From Paraburkholderia nodosa DSM 21604 (GTDB lineage Bacteria > Pseudomonadota > Gammaproteobacteria > Burkholderiales > Burkholderiaceae): 64,000 bases of DNA. Below the pieces are notes generated by a model, which was not told the DNA's origin, made no database searches, and worked only from the letters and a program-made list of their open reading frames with translations. Below, piece by piece: positions 24,457-34,319 of this stretch; position 1 is the first letter of the stretch; every line of letters begins with the position of its first letter. Location: positions 1 through 64,000 of the forward strand of contig NZ_JAFA01000005.1 of the NCBI RefSeq assembly GCF_000519185.1. Reading direction: 5' to 3'. The position numbers and the translations under genes were made by a program.

Positions 24457-25602
24457 TTACATCTTCACGACGTCGAGCAGCGACTTCTTGCCCGACTTGT
24501 AGTTGTACAGCGAAATCACGCCGTGCTTGAGGTCGCCCTTCGAATCGAAGGTCGTCTCGCCAATCACGCCCTTGTAGTCCGTCGTCGGCATTTCGGCGAG
24601 GATCTTTGCCGGATCCGTCGAGTTCGCACGCTTCATTGCATCGACGATGATGTACACAGCGTCATACGTGAACGGTGCGTAGATCTGGATCGGCTGGCCG
24701 AAGCGCTTCTCGAACTTGGTTTCGAATTCCTTGCCGCCCGGCATCTTTTCGAGCGCCATGCCCGCTTCCGAACACACGATGTTGTCGGTCGCGTCGCCGG
24801 CGAGGTCCGCCAGCTTGTCGGTACAGACGCCGTCACCCGCGAGCACCTTCGCGCGCAGGCCAAGCTGCTTGGCTTGCTTCGCGAACGGGCCGCCAGTGGC
24901 GTCCATGCCGCCGTACATGATCGCGTCGGGGTTTTCGCCCTTGATCTTCGTCAGAATGGCGCGGAAGTCCACGGCCTTGTCGTTCGTCGCGTCATGCGAC
25001 AGCACGTTCATGCCGAGCGACTTGGCGGTCTTCTCGAATTCGTTCGCGAGACCCTGGCCATAAGCCGTCGAGTCGTCGACCACGGCAACGGTCTTGACCT
25101 TCAGGTTCTTCGCCGCGTAGTTCGCGAGCGCCGGGCCCTGCTGGGCGTCGGTCGCCACGACACGGTAGGTCGTCTTGAAGCCTTGTTGCGTGTAGGCCGG
25201 GTTCGTGGCCGACGGCGAGATCTGCAGGATGCCTGCATCGCTGTAGATCTTCGACGCCGGGATCGACGTGCCCGAGTTCAGGTGGCCGACGACGGCAACG
25301 ACCTTGTCGTCGACGAGCTTCTGCGCGACCTGGGTGGCCGTGCGCGGGTCAGCTGCGTCGTCTTGTGCGTCGAGCACGAGCGTGACCTTCTGGCCGCCGA
25401 TCACGAGGCCCTTCGCGTTGATCTCTTCGACTGCGAGACGTGCACCGTTTTCGTTGTCTTTACCGAGGTGCGCAATCCCACCCGTGAGCGGCGCGACGTG
25501 GCCAATCTTGACCGTAACGTCTGCGCTCGCTGCCGTTGCGAACGACGCGAACATAATGGCCGCAGCGCTGATCGGCAACAGCTTGTGAAGCTTGATAGTC
25601 AT
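24457..25602 (-). CDS. branched-chain amino acid ABC transporter substrate-binding protein
   Basis: A 381-aa periplasmic protein with a Sec signal (MTIKLHKLLPISAAAIMFASFATAASA) and a type I periplasmic binding fold (VKIGHVAPLTGGIAHLGKDNENGARLAVEEIN, about 30-60). It is of the LivK/LivJ type and should bind Leu/Ile/Val or related ligands. No liv permease or ATPase gene is beside it, so it stands alone. GGAGAC precedes the ATG. Confidence 0.92.
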   Translation of the reverse strand: MTIKLHKLLPISAAAIMFASFATAASADVTVKIGHVAPLTGGIAHLGKDNENGARLAVEEINAKGLVIGGQKVTLVLDAQDDAADPRTATQVAQKLVDDKVVAVVGHLNSGTSIPASKIYSDAGILQISPSATNPAYTQQGFKTTYRVVATDAQQGPALANYAAKNLKVKTVAVVDDSTAYGQGLANEFEKTAKSLGMNVLSHDATNDKAVDFRAILTKIKGENPDAIMYGGMDATGGPFAKQAKQLGLRAKVLAGDGVCTDKLADLAGDATDNIVCSEAGMALEKMPGGKEFETKFEKRFGQPIQIYAPFTYDAVYIIVDAMKRANSTDPAKILAEMPTTDYKGVIGETTFDSKGDLKHGVISLYNYKSGKKSLLDVVKM

Positions 25603-26173
25603 GTAAGTCTCCAGTTTCGAACCCAAAAGCTACGTAATCGCCCAGTGCTCCCGCGCCCCGAACGTGTCGCTCCCCGTGCGGACGACCACGCAGGATGCAT
25701 CCTTGATGCACCTGGCCAGTATGGCGAATGGCCCGTTCATGGCGGGCCGCCCATCCATACTTGCGCGCAAGTGTAGGTGATCAAATTAATTTGGGGGACT
25801 TTTTTCAGATATTGGTGCGAGTACCAATATGCGTGCTGCAAGAACAGTTCGAAACCCTGATCAATCGGCCGCAAGCCTTATGTAATAAGGCATCCCGACT
25901 TTGGATCCAATTACTGGGATATTCCCTGAGGGGTCCCGAGCGAATCGTTTTTGAGTTTATTTGACGGGAGTTATTGGTGTGTTAGCGCAGGCGTTCCGGG
26001 AATACACCAGGGAGCGTCGCGACCATATGAAAATCCCTCGCATTCGCGATAACGTTTGCGAGTCGCGCGGCTGTTGAGCACGCGCTTTTTTTGCGCGTGC
26101 CGGTTCAAGTAAGCATTCGATTAATTTCGGACGCCGATGCGTTGCAGACTCGCATCTCATGCGGCCGCGTGCC
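25603..26173. other. 571-base gap with operator-like dyad upstream of the LivK-like gene
   Basis: No gene seen. An 8-bp perfect inverted repeat ATATTGGT / ACCAATAT with a six-base spacer lies at 25809-25830, about 210 bases upstream of the binding-protein gene. A 12-bp palindrome AGGATGCATCCT is at 25692-25703. Near 26078-26100 a GCACGCGC/GCGCGTGC hairpin has a loop of seven T. The dyads are likely regulator sites for the binding-protein gene. Confidence 0.4.
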
Positions 26174-27349
26174 TCACGCGTCGTGACTGAGTTGGCCGGG
26201 TAGTTTGCTGAGTAGTTGGCCGAGAAGTTTGCTGAGAAGCGCGCGCCATTCGGCATCGAGCGCTGCGACGATTTGCGCTGCGCCGAGACCTGCCTCGCGC
26301 GTGCGCGAAAGCGGTGCGCCCTGCCCCGACCACAACGAAAGATAATCGCCGTCGTTCTCGCGCGCCGCGTGCTGCCGCAACGGCTGCGTGAGCGCGTTCT
26401 GCACGGGGTACGGCGCGACCGCCTCGGGACGCGCCTCGAGTTGCTGCATCAGCGGATTGCGAATGCCGCGCGCGTGGCGCCCGGTGATTGCGCGCGTGAC
26501 CGAGGTCGCGGTATCCGTCGACGCACGCAACCGCGCCTTCCAGTCGGCGGGAATCGCACTTTCCGCGCAGCCGAGAAACGCGGTGCCCATCTGCACGCCT
26601 TGCGCGCCCAGCGCGAGCGCCGCGACGATGCCGCGCCCGTCCATGATGCCGCCCGCCGCCAGCACCGGCAGGCCGCTTGCACCGGGTACAGCGACTGCAT
26701 CCACGAGTTGCGGCACCAGCGCCATCGTGCCGACGAGCGCGTGCGGCGCCTCGCCGATGAACGTGCCGCGGTGCCCGCCCGCTTCGGCGCCTTGCGCGAC
26801 GATCGCATCCGCACCCGCGTCGCGCCACGCGAGGGCTTCGGCCACGTGCGTGGCCGTACCCATCACGTAGCTGCCCGCCGCGTGCAGGCGCGCAACATCG
26901 GCGTTGGGCAAGAGGCCGAACGTGAAGCTCACCACCGGCACGCGCAGCTCGATCACCATGTCGAGTTGCGCGCGAAAGTCAGGCGCGTAACGTGCGAGCG
27001 CCTCAGCGGGCGGCAGGCCGAACTGCGCCGCCACCGGATCGATGGCTTCGAGCGCGCGGCGCACAGTGGCGTCGTCGGGATGCGCGGGGTCGAGCACGAA
27101 CAGATTCACGCCGAAGGGCTGGTCGGTGAGCGCGCGAATCGCGGCGACTTCGCTCGCGATCTTTTCGGGCGCGAGCGCGGCCCCGGCGAGAAAACCGAGC
27201 CCGCCCGCGTTGGACACCGCCGCGACGAGCGCGGGTGTCGTCGGGCCGCCCGCCATCGGCCCCTGCACGAGCGGCAGGCGCAAACCGAAGCGGCGGCTGA
27301 ACGGCGTGGAAAAGTCGGGCGACGTGCGCAACGCGGGAGCAGAACTCAT
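26174..27349 (-). CDS. NAD(P)H-dependent flavin oxidoreductase (nitronate monooxygenase type)
   Basis: A 391-aa TIM-barrel flavoprotein of the 2-nitropropane dioxygenase family. It starts with FGLRLPLVQGPMAGGPTTPALVAAVSNAGGLGFL (about 22-55) and has AQGAEAGGHRG (about 187-197), which carries the conserved His, and VLAAGGIMDGRGI (phosphate-binding loop). Such enzymes oxidise nitronates such as propionate-3-nitronate to keto acids, though some relatives are quinone reductases. AAGGAT lies a few bases before the ATG. Confidence 0.88.
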   Translation of the reverse strand: MSSAPALRTSPDFSTPFSRRFGLRLPLVQGPMAGGPTTPALVAAVSNAGGLGFLAGAALAPEKIASEVAAIRALTDQPFGVNLFVLDPAHPDDATVRRALEAIDPVAAQFGLPPAEALARYAPDFRAQLDMVIELRVPVVSFTFGLLPNADVARLHAAGSYVMGTATHVAEALAWRDAGADAIVAQGAEAGGHRGTFIGEAPHALVGTMALVPQLVDAVAVPGASGLPVLAAGGIMDGRGIVAALALGAQGVQMGTAFLGCAESAIPADWKARLRASTDTATSVTRAITGRHARGIRNPLMQQLEARPEAVAPYPVQNALTQPLRQHAARENDGDYLSLWSGQGAPLSRTREAGLGAAQIVAALDAEWRALLSKLLGQLLSKLPGQLSHDA

Positions 27350-27615
27350 GAGGCGATCCTTGTATGGCTGAATGAGCGATGACGGTACAAATCGCTACCG
27401 ACTCTAGCCAAAGCCCTCGTGCCCGAAAAATGAATAATCGAGATCATTACGATCCGCTTGCGAGAACGAGTTTTCGGTGGCGTGCGCTGCAGAGAGTCAA
27501 GGGCCTATGGCAAACTGGCTCCCCGATTTCGCGACGCGCCGCGGGCAGTGTGCGAGCCGCCTGCCAGCCCACTGCGGCGCGTCGCATGACTCATTGATGA
27601 AGACGGAGAAACAAC

Positions 27616-28314
27616 ATGAGCGTTTCGACCCAATGGATCGACATTCCCGCCGGCAATGACAGCTTCGGCGCGTACCTCGCGCTGCCCAAGGGCGGCAAGG
27701 GTCCCGGCATCGTCATCCTGCAGGAGATCTTCGGCGTGAACGGGCACATCCGCGACGTCGTCGAGCAATACGCGCTCGACGGCTACGTGGCGATCGCCCC
27801 CGACGTGTTCTGGCGCGCGGCCCCGCGCGTCGAGCTCGACTACGTGGGCGCGGACCGCGATCGCGGCATCGCGCTGATGCAGAAGACGGACGTCAACCTC
27901 GTGGTCGAGGACATCGCCGCGACGGCGGCCGCGCTGCGCGCGCTGCCCGAGTGCACGGGCAAGGTCGCGGCGATCGGCTACTGCTTCGGCGGGCGTCTTG
28001 CCTACCTGGCGGCCGCCGGTGGCTCGGTGGATGCAGCGGTGTCCTACTACGGCGGCGGCATCCAGAATCAGCTCGATCTCGCCGACAAGGTCACCAGGCC
28101 GATCCTCTTCCACTACGCCGAACTCGATCACGGCATTCCGCTTTCGGCGGTGGGCCAGGTCAAGGAGCGCTTCGCGGGCCGCCCGAACGCCGAGTTCCAC
28201 CTGTACCCGAACGCCGATCACGGCTTCAACTGCTCGGTGCGCGGCTCGTACAACCAGCACGCTTCGGCGCTCGCGCACGGCCGCACGCTGAGCTTCCTCG
28301 CCGAGCATCTGTAA
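27616..28314 (+). CDS. dienelactone hydrolase family protein
   Basis: A 232-aa alpha/beta hydrolase of the carboxymethylenebutenolidase type. The Cys nucleophile is in GYCFGG (about 116-121), the Asp in ELDHGIP, the His in NADHGFN, and the family Glu in LQEIFGVN (about 36-43). It hydrolyses dienelactones in aromatic degradation, or related esters; no aromatic pathway genes adjoin it, so the actual substrate is open. GGAGA precedes the ATG. Confidence 0.92.
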   Translation: MSVSTQWIDIPAGNDSFGAYLALPKGGKGPGIVILQEIFGVNGHIRDVVEQYALDGYVAIAPDVFWRAAPRVELDYVGADRDRGIALMQKTDVNLVVEDIAATAAALRALPECTGKVAAIGYCFGGRLAYLAAAGGSVDAAVSYYGGGIQNQLDLADKVTRPILFHYAELDHGIPLSAVGQVKERFAGRPNAEFHLYPNADHGFNCSVRGSYNQHASALAHGRTLSFLAEHL

Positions 28315-28492
28315 TACCCTGGTCTCGCGGGCGGCGGCGCCTGTTGCGTCGATGCCCGGCTGTCGTTGCGCACGCCTTGATGCATCGATGCGCGCGCAAC
28401 GACAAACCCGGCGGGCGCGCCGCCCGCTTACACTCCTTGCGTAGCCCGTATCGCTTAAGCCCGGCCCAACCCGACGACGAGGAGTACGCGCC

Positions 28493-30007
28493 TTGCAGTC
28501 CGACTATCTGGAATACGACGCCATCGGCCTCGCCGATCTCGTGCGCCGCCGCGAGGTGAGTGCGCGCGAGTTGCTCGAGACCGCCATCGCCCGCGCGGAA
28601 GCCACCAATCCCGCGATCAACGCCATCGTCCTCAAGGACTATGAAGCGGCGCGCGAGCGCGCACGGCGCATCGAGGCGTCCGGCAACGGCGTGAACGCGC
28701 TGAGCGAAGGGCCGCTCGCGGGCGTGCCGTTTCTCGTCAAGGATCTCGGCGCGGCGGTGGCCGGGCTGCGCATGACGCTCGGCAGCCGCCATTACCGCCA
28801 CTACATTCCCACCGCCGACGCGCCCGTGGTCGCGCGTTTTCGCGCCGCGGGCCTGAACATCTTCGGCAAGACGAGCGCCTCGGAACTCGGGCAGATGCCC
28901 TACACCGAACCCGAGCTGTTCGGCCCCTGCCGCAACCCGTGGAACCTCGATCACACGCCCGGCGGCTCGAGCGGCGGCGCGGCCGCCTCGGTCGCGGCGG
29001 GCATCGTGCCGCTCGCGCATGCGTCCGACGGCGGCGGGTCGATCCGCATCCCGGCGTCGTGCTGCGGACTCTTCGGCTTCAAGCCGTCGCGCGCGTTCCA
29101 GCCGGCGTCCGACGTGCCGCCGCCGCCCGGCGCGCTCGGCGTCGATCTCGCGGTGTCGCGCAGCGTGCGTGACAGCGCGCTGATGCTCGACCTGATCGCC
29201 GGCGATCCCGCGCTGCCTGCCGGCGCGCCCGGCACCTTCCTCGCCGCCGCGCGCGCGCCGCTCGATGGGTCGAGGCCGCTCGCCATCGCGCTGTTGACCG
29301 AGCCGATGTTCGCGGACACGCTCTCGCCGGAAGTACGCGACGCGCTTGACGACGCCGCCGAACTGCTCACGTCGCTCGGCCACCGCGTGGAGCCGTATTC
29401 GCTGCCCGTGAACTACGCGCAGGCGCGCGAAGCGTTCCTCATGCTGTGGTCGGTGGTGGCCGAACAGTACGTGCTGCACGCGGACGACATCACCGGCACG
29501 AAGCCGCGCCGCCAGGAGTTCGAGATCGCAACGTGGGCCATGGCGCACATCGGCCAGAAGCTCGGCGAGCGCGAGCTGCCCGCGGCGCTCGACGTGCAGC
29601 AGCGCATCACGGCGCAACTCGCCGACCTGATGAAGCGCTACGACGTGCTGCTGTGCCCGACGCTCGCGGCGCCGCCGGTGAAAATCGGCGAACTGAAGCC
29701 GAGCCAGAGCGAGCGCATCCAGATGCGCGCGGTCACGGCCATGCCGATGGAAGTGCTGATGAGAAAGCTGCTGACCGAAGCCTCGAACAAGGCGTTCGCG
29801 TGGGCGGGCTGCACGGAGCTTTTCAACCTGACGGGCCAGCCGTCGATGTCGGTGCCGCTCGCGTGGAACGCACGTGGGCTGCCGATCGGCGTTCAGTTCG
29901 CCGCACGCGAGGGCAACGACGCGTTGTTGCTGCGCCTCGCGGCGCAACTGGAGGCGGCGCGCCCGTGGTTCAACCGTCGGCCGCCTTTGCTGCAGGCGCG
30001 GCTCTAG
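28493..30007 (+). CDS. amidase signature-family enzyme
   Basis: A 504-aa amidase. The Ser-cisSer-Lys triad is visible: Lys in PFLVKDLG (about 79-86) and the Gly/Ser-rich [14 protein letters not shown] (about 160-173) with the nucleophile in [12 protein letters not shown]. It should hydrolyse an amide to acid and ammonia; substrate not predictable. The start is TTG at 28493 with GAGGAG eight bases upstream. Confidence 0.9.
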   Translation: MQSDYLEYDAIGLADLVRRREVSARELLETAIARAEATNPAINAIVLKDYEAARERARRIEASGNGVNALSEGPLAGVPFLVKDLGAAVAGLRMTLGSRHYRHYIPTADAPVVARFRAAGLNIFGKTSASELGQMPYTEPELFGPCRNPWNLDHTPGGSSGGAAASVAAGIVPLAHASDGGGSIRIPASCCGLFGFKPSRAFQPASDVPPPPGALGVDLAVSRSVRDSALMLDLIAGDPALPAGAPGTFLAAARAPLDGSRPLAIALLTEPMFADTLSPEVRDALDDAAELLTSLGHRVEPYSLPVNYAQAREAFLMLWSVVAEQYVLHADDITGTKPRRQEFEIATWAMAHIGQKLGERELPAALDVQQRITAQLADLMKRYDVLLCPTLAAPPVKIGELKPSQSERIQMRAVTAMPMEVLMRKLLTEASNKAFAWAGCTELFNLTGQPSMSVPLAWNARGLPIGVQFAAREGNDALLLRLAAQLEAARPWFNRRPPLLQARL

Positions 30008-30086
30008 CGCGCCTGCGCTTTCATGAACGACGTGCGCGGGCAGCCAGGCGCGTGGGGTCTACGTACTGCGCGCCCGCGCCGATTCA

Positions 30087-30398
30087 TCACGCCTTCTTGT
30101 TATAGGCGCTGCACCAGCCCTTGCCCGCGACCTGCTTGCCGCCGAACATCGGGCACGGCGCGAACGCGTCGGTGGCCTTGCCCTGGTAGAACGTGCAGTT
30201 GCTGCAGTCCTGGCCGGCCGCGTACTTCGCGAACTTCGCCTTGTCGACCTTGGTCGCGTCGAGCTTGTAGCCGAGCGCCTGGGAGGTGGGATCGGATTCG
30301 GCAGCCTTGGGCGCGTCGGCGAAGGCCTGGCGCGAAAGCGCGAGCGTCGAAGCGACGCCGATGCTCGTGATCAGAAAGCTGCGGCGGGACGATTTCAT
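30087..30398 (-). CDS. high-potential iron-sulfur protein (HiPIP)
   Basis: A 103-aa protein exported by a Tat-type signal (SSRRSFL, then hydrophobic stretch, AFA). Four Cys bind one 4Fe-4S cluster: CSNC (about 65-68), C in FAPCPM and C in GKGWCSAY near the end. It is a periplasmic electron carrier at high potential. The ATG at 30398 has GGAG eight bases upstream; a GTG nine bases further is possible. Confidence 0.93.
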   Translation of the reverse strand: MKSSRRSFLITSIGVASTLALSRQAFADAPKAAESDPTSQALGYKLDATKVDKAKFAKYAAGQDCSNCTFYQGKATDAFAPCPMFGGKQVAGKGWCSAYNKKA

Positions 30399-30615
30399 AT
30401 GACTCACTCCAGTATTGTGGCGATTCGTTCGCTGGGTTTTCGCGCGGCGCCGTGCTGTGGCGCGCGCCGCGCATGCCTCTGAGCCGCTCTGGTGGCGGCG
30501 TCGCGAAGAAGCTTAACAACGAAGCAAGCCCCGGTGACGCTGCAATGCCGGAGATAAGTGAGCGGCATGATGCCGCTTAAGCGGAAGAACGGCGCAAGAA
30601 AGGCCCAAAGCCGGA

Positions 30616-31722
30616 TCAATCGAACGAAGCCATCTCGCACACGCGCTGCGCGATCGCGAGCGAAGCCGTGAGCCCCGGCGATTCGATGCCGAACAGGTTC
30701 ACGAGGCCGCGCACGCCGTGCGACGCCGCGCCCTGGATCATGAAGTCGGCGGCAGGCTCGCCCGGCCCGGAGAGCTTCGGGCGGATGCCCGCGTAGGCCG
30801 GCTGCAGCGCGCCGTCGGGCAGCGCGGGCCAGTAGGTGCGGATCTGCGCGTAGAAGGAATCGGCGCGGCGGGGATCGACGTCGTAATCGACCGCATCGAT
30901 CCATTCGACGTCGGGGCCGAAGCGCGCCTGGCCGCCCAGATCGAGCGTGAGATGCACGCCGAGGCCCGCGTCGTTGGGCATCGGGTAGATGAGACGCGAG
31001 AACGGCACGCGACCCGACACGCTGAAGTAATTGCCGCGCGCCAGATAGAACGGCGGCACGTGGCGCGCGTCGAGCCCGCGAATGCGCCTGGCGAGCTTCG
31101 TCGCATAGAGGCCCGCGCTATTGATGACGCAGGCGGCGCGGAGGTCGATCGGCGCGCCGCCGCCCGTTCGCACCGTGAAGCCGCTGCCTTGCGCATCGAT
31201 CGACTCGACCGGCGACTTCAGCGCGATCACGGCGCCGTCGCGCTCGGCGTCGCCTTGCAGCGCGAGCATGAGCTGATGGCTGTCGACGATGCCGGTTTGC
31301 GGCGAGTACACGGCCGCGACGCATTCGAGCGCCGGTTCGAGCGCGAGCGCCTCGCTGCCGCTGATGCGCGTGAGGTCGAACACGCCGTTTTCCTTGCCGC
31401 GCGCGCGAATCGCCTCGAGTTGCGGAATCTGGTTCGCCGCCGTCGCGACGAGCAGCTTGCCGCAGCGCGCGTGCGTGACGTTGCGCGACGCGCAGTACTC
31501 GTAGAGCATTTCGCGCCCGCGCACGCACAACGTGGCCTTGAGCGAGCCGCGCGGGTAGTAGAGCCCGGCGTGAATGACCTCGCTATTGCGCGAACTGGTG
31601 CTGGTGCCGATGGCCTCGGCGGCTTCGAGCACGATCACCTCGCGCCCGCGCGCGGCAAGCGCCCGCGCTATGGCGAGGCCGACCACGCCCGCACCGATCA
31701 CCACGCATTCGATCTGGTCCAT
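30616..31722 (-). CDS. FAD-dependent oxidoreductase, LhgO-like
   Basis: A 368-aa protein of the DAO family. An FAD-binding Rossmann motif [17 protein letters not shown] (about 7-23) is followed by [15 protein letters not shown] (about 45-59), typical of L-2-hydroxyglutarate dehydrogenases/oxidases, and the C-terminal [12 protein letters not shown]. It probably oxidises L-2-hydroxyglutarate or a similar 2-hydroxy acid. CAGGGAC just precedes the ATG at 31722. Confidence 0.88.
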   Translation of the reverse strand: MDQIECVVIGAGVVGLAIARALAARGREVIVLEAAEAIGTSTSSRNSEVIHAGLYYPRGSLKATLCVRGREMLYEYCASRNVTHARCGKLLVATAANQIPQLEAIRARGKENGVFDLTRISGSEALALEPALECVAAVYSPQTGIVDSHQLMLALQGDAERDGAVIALKSPVESIDAQGSGFTVRTGGGAPIDLRAACVINSAGLYATKLARRIRGLDARHVPPFYLARGNYFSVSGRVPFSRLIYPMPNDAGLGVHLTLDLGGQARFGPDVEWIDAVDYDVDPRRADSFYAQIRTYWPALPDGALQPAYAGIRPKLSGPGEPAADFMIQGAASHGVRGLVNLFGIESPGLTASLAIAQRVCEMASFD

Positions 31723-31953
31723 GTCCCTGCGTCCCGCCTTCGCAGCGCCGGCAGGCAAGCCAGCCGCACCGCGATCCTCTCTGCCATGGGGTCGGCAGCG
31801 CATCTGGCGCGCTGCCGCATGACAAAAATTGTACGCCGCCCGGCGGGGAGGCTACGCCAGACTCTCGCAAGGAAAGCGCGGAAGGGAACAAAGCAGGGGT
31901 GTCGCCGCGCTGCGCGTCCCGCTTTTCAAGCGAGGCACGCACCCGCCAAAGCG

Positions 31954-32262
31954 TCAGTTGGCGACGTTGCGAGCGTGGAAGAAGCCCGTGACCTGCTCGC
32001 GAGGCGCGGTATAGCCACCCATCGCGTATTGCTGCGGATAAGCCGGCGAATTCGGGTCCAGACTCAGTTCGCCGTGAGCACGGGCGCTGGCCAGCTCGGC
32101 CTTCACTTCGGCGCGCGTTTTCGGGGCGTTCGTGGCGACCGCCGCGACGGGAAGCGATTGAACCGCCGGCGTCGCCGTATCGCCGCCAGCGAACGCGGGC
32201 GCAGTAACAAAGGCGGTGGCGGCGCTGACCAGCAGGGCGGCAAGCGTAACGGACTGCTTCAT
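31954..32262 (-). CDS. DUF4148 small exported protein
   Basis: A 102-aa protein with a Sec signal ending at AFA (about residue 25) and a DUF4148 region (TRAEVKAELASARAHGELSLDPNSPAYP). DUF4148 proteins are numerous in Burkholderia; function unknown. AAGGAG lies upstream of the ATG. Confidence 0.88.
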   Translation of the reverse strand: MKQSVTLAALLVSAATAFVTAPAFAGGDTATPAVQSLPVAAVATNAPKTRAEVKAELASARAHGELSLDPNSPAYPQQYAMGGYTAPREQVTGFFHARNVAN

Positions 32263-32647
32263 GGCGATGCTCCTTCAAGGCGGTACCCGGCAAGCTTTGC
32301 AACCCATGCTGGCCAGCCGGCGGAATCCAGACAACGTGTCGGACACGTCGAAGCCAGTGTAAACACGGGCTATCGAAAAACCATCCCGATAAGCAACAAG
32401 TCAGCGTTGCAGCCACGACAACAATTCGCTTCAAATCAGCCCAATTGATTTATGGTTGTTGCGCTTCAATAACCAATCATTCGGCGCGCGATGGTTGAAG
32501 CGCCCCTGCCGCGTCCCCATGTTTCATGAACCGCTGCGGTCCGGCGTTTGCGAACCCGGTATAGGATCGATGGTCAGAACGTACCCGCCCCGCCGTAGCG
32601 TCGCCGACACTGTCGCCTCGCGCGGCGCCGTGCACGGAGCCACCCAT
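32263..32647. other. gap between DUF4148 and proline-rich genes
   Basis: About 385 bases between divergent genes, AT-rich around 32380-32480. It should hold both promoters; no clear -35/-10 pair or structure is claimed. Confidence 0.3.
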
Positions 32648-33340
32648 ATGAAGTTGTGGAAACATTGCCTTGCCCTGCTGCTCTGCGCCGCCCTCGGGGG
32701 AACGAGCGTGTGCGCGCTGGCGCAGGGAACCGCGCAGCCGGCTTATACGACGCCTTCGGAACCCCCCATCCTGCCGGGCACGCAAGCGCCGACGGAGCCC
32801 CCGCCACCGCCGCCTCCCCCGCCCGCGACCTCACGCGCCGTGACGCCCCCGCCCCCGGCGCCGCCCACTGCGCCCGCCGGGACCGCTGTGGCGCCCGCGA
32901 CGGCGCCTGTCACCCAGGGCGCTGTCCAGTGGGAGCTGCAGGTCATGCGCGACGGCCAGCAAATCGACGCGTTCAATGGCACGACCTCGATCGGCCAGGC
33001 GCACACGGACACGCATCACAAGGTCGTCTCGCACAGCGTGGGCTGCAAGGATCAGCCGGCAGGCAGCATCGATCTGTCGCGCACGATCACCGTTTCGCCG
33101 CTGCAGGTGCGCGCGAACCTGGTCGTCCTGTCGGTCGAGGCGCAGGAAACGCTCGAAAACGACGCCGCGCCGACTACGCCCGAAGGCTGCCGGCTACCGC
33201 CGCAGCCGCGCCAGGTGAATGCGAGCCATCCGGGCCTGATCGTGCCCGACGGGCAGTGGGTGACCTGGCAGATCGTCGACCAGAACCCCTCGCTTGCGTA
33301 CCGGGTGCGCGCGACGCTCGCGCCGCCGTCCGCACAGTGA
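32648..33340 (+). CDS. exported protein with proline-rich linker
   Basis: A 230-aa protein: Sec signal (KLWKHCLALLLCAALGGTSVCALA), then a proline-rich stretch of about 65 residues that includes nine consecutive Pro, then a compact domain (about 93-225, VQWELQVMRDGQQIDAF). That domain has two Cys that could form a disulfide (GCKDQP and EGCRLP). No family recognised. A long Pro segment suggests the domain is held away from a membrane or wall. The ATG follows an AT-poor leader with no strong ribosome binding site. Confidence 0.75.
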   Translation: MKLWKHCLALLLCAALGGTSVCALAQGTAQPAYTTPSEPPILPGTQAPTEPPPPPPPPPATSRAVTPPPPAPPTAPAGTAVAPATAPVTQGAVQWELQVMRDGQQIDAFNGTTSIGQAHTDTHHKVVSHSVGCKDQPAGSIDLSRTITVSPLQVRANLVVLSVEAQETLENDAAPTTPEGCRLPPQPRQVNASHPGLIVPDGQWVTWQIVDQNPSLAYRVRATLAPPSAQ

Positions 33341-33393
33341 CCGCATCGATCCAACACACGACCCGGCGTGACCCAATCCGTTAGAAAAAACGC

Positions 33394-34194
33394 ATGCGAA
33401 ATCCCGAACAACCGCTCATCGACACCTCACTGAACAAAGACTTCGTCGCCGTGAGCTGGAATCTGCACAAGGGCCGCTCGCCGCTGGGCTTCGAGGCCTG
33501 GGAGGCCATGCGGCGCTGGGTGCAGTCCACCCATGCCGACGCGTGGTTTCTGCAGGAAGCGATGGCTCGCCGCTTGCCGCAACCAGTGCTCGCCTCGGCC
33601 TTCGGCGCGCAGCTGGGCGACCCGCTCGACGACGTCTGGCACTGCCAGGCCACCGAAATCGCCACCGCGCTCGAATTGCAGATCGCCCTCGGACCCAATG
33701 TGTTCAAGCCTTCATGGCGGCACGGCAATGCGATTCTCTCGCCGCATCCGCTCGATCTGGGCGGACGCTGGGACATCTCCGCGCACCGCTTCGAGCGGCG
33801 CGGGCTGCTCGTTGCGCGCGCAAACGTCGCCGGGCAGTCTGTCACGCTGCTGTGCGCGCACCTTGCGCTCACGCGCAGCGCGCGGCTGCGGCAGATGAAC
33901 TGGATCGCGCACTGGATCGTGAAGGAAGCGCCGCAGGGGCCACTCGTGCTGGCGGGCGACTTCAACGACTGGCGCAACGACTCCGTGCCGCTCTTCGCGG
34001 AGCACGGGCTGCAGGAAGTCGCGACGCTGCTCGGCGAGCCGGCGCGCACCTTTCCGGCCTTCTCGCCGGCGCTCGCGCTCGACAAGATGTTCGTGCGGGG
34101 CCTCAAGCCCGTCGAGCTGATCCAGCCCGCGCAGGAGACCGCCTGGCTCTCCGATCACCTGCCGTACATGGCGCGCCTGCGGCTCGAAGACTGA
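33394..34194 (+). CDS. endonuclease/exonuclease/phosphatase (EEP) family protein
   Basis: A 266-aa protein. EEP catalytic motifs are present in order: SWNLHKG (about 21-27), FLQE (52-55), HLALT, GDFNDWRND (about 188-196) and SDHLPYMA near the C-terminus. Metal-dependent phosphodiesterase or phosphatase on nucleic acids or lipids; exact substrate unknown. It has no signal peptide, so is cytosolic. About 50 bases after the proline-rich protein gene. Confidence 0.9.
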   Translation: MRNPEQPLIDTSLNKDFVAVSWNLHKGRSPLGFEAWEAMRRWVQSTHADAWFLQEAMARRLPQPVLASAFGAQLGDPLDDVWHCQATEIATALELQIALGPNVFKPSWRHGNAILSPHPLDLGGRWDISAHRFERRGLLVARANVAGQSVTLLCAHLALTRSARLRQMNWIAHWIVKEAPQGPLVLAGDFNDWRNDSVPLFAEHGLQEVATLLGEPARTFPAFSPALALDKMFVRGLKPVELIQPAQETAWLSDHLPYMARLRLED

Positions 34195-34319
34195 CGCGCC
34201 GGGCAGCGGCGCGTGGGTCACCCGAAGCATCCGAGCGACACTCACCGGCCACCGGCGCACGCAAGCCCGCGCTAATATGTCGCGTCGCGCGCGCCGCGTG
34301 TTTCGTCAGGTGTCCTCAG

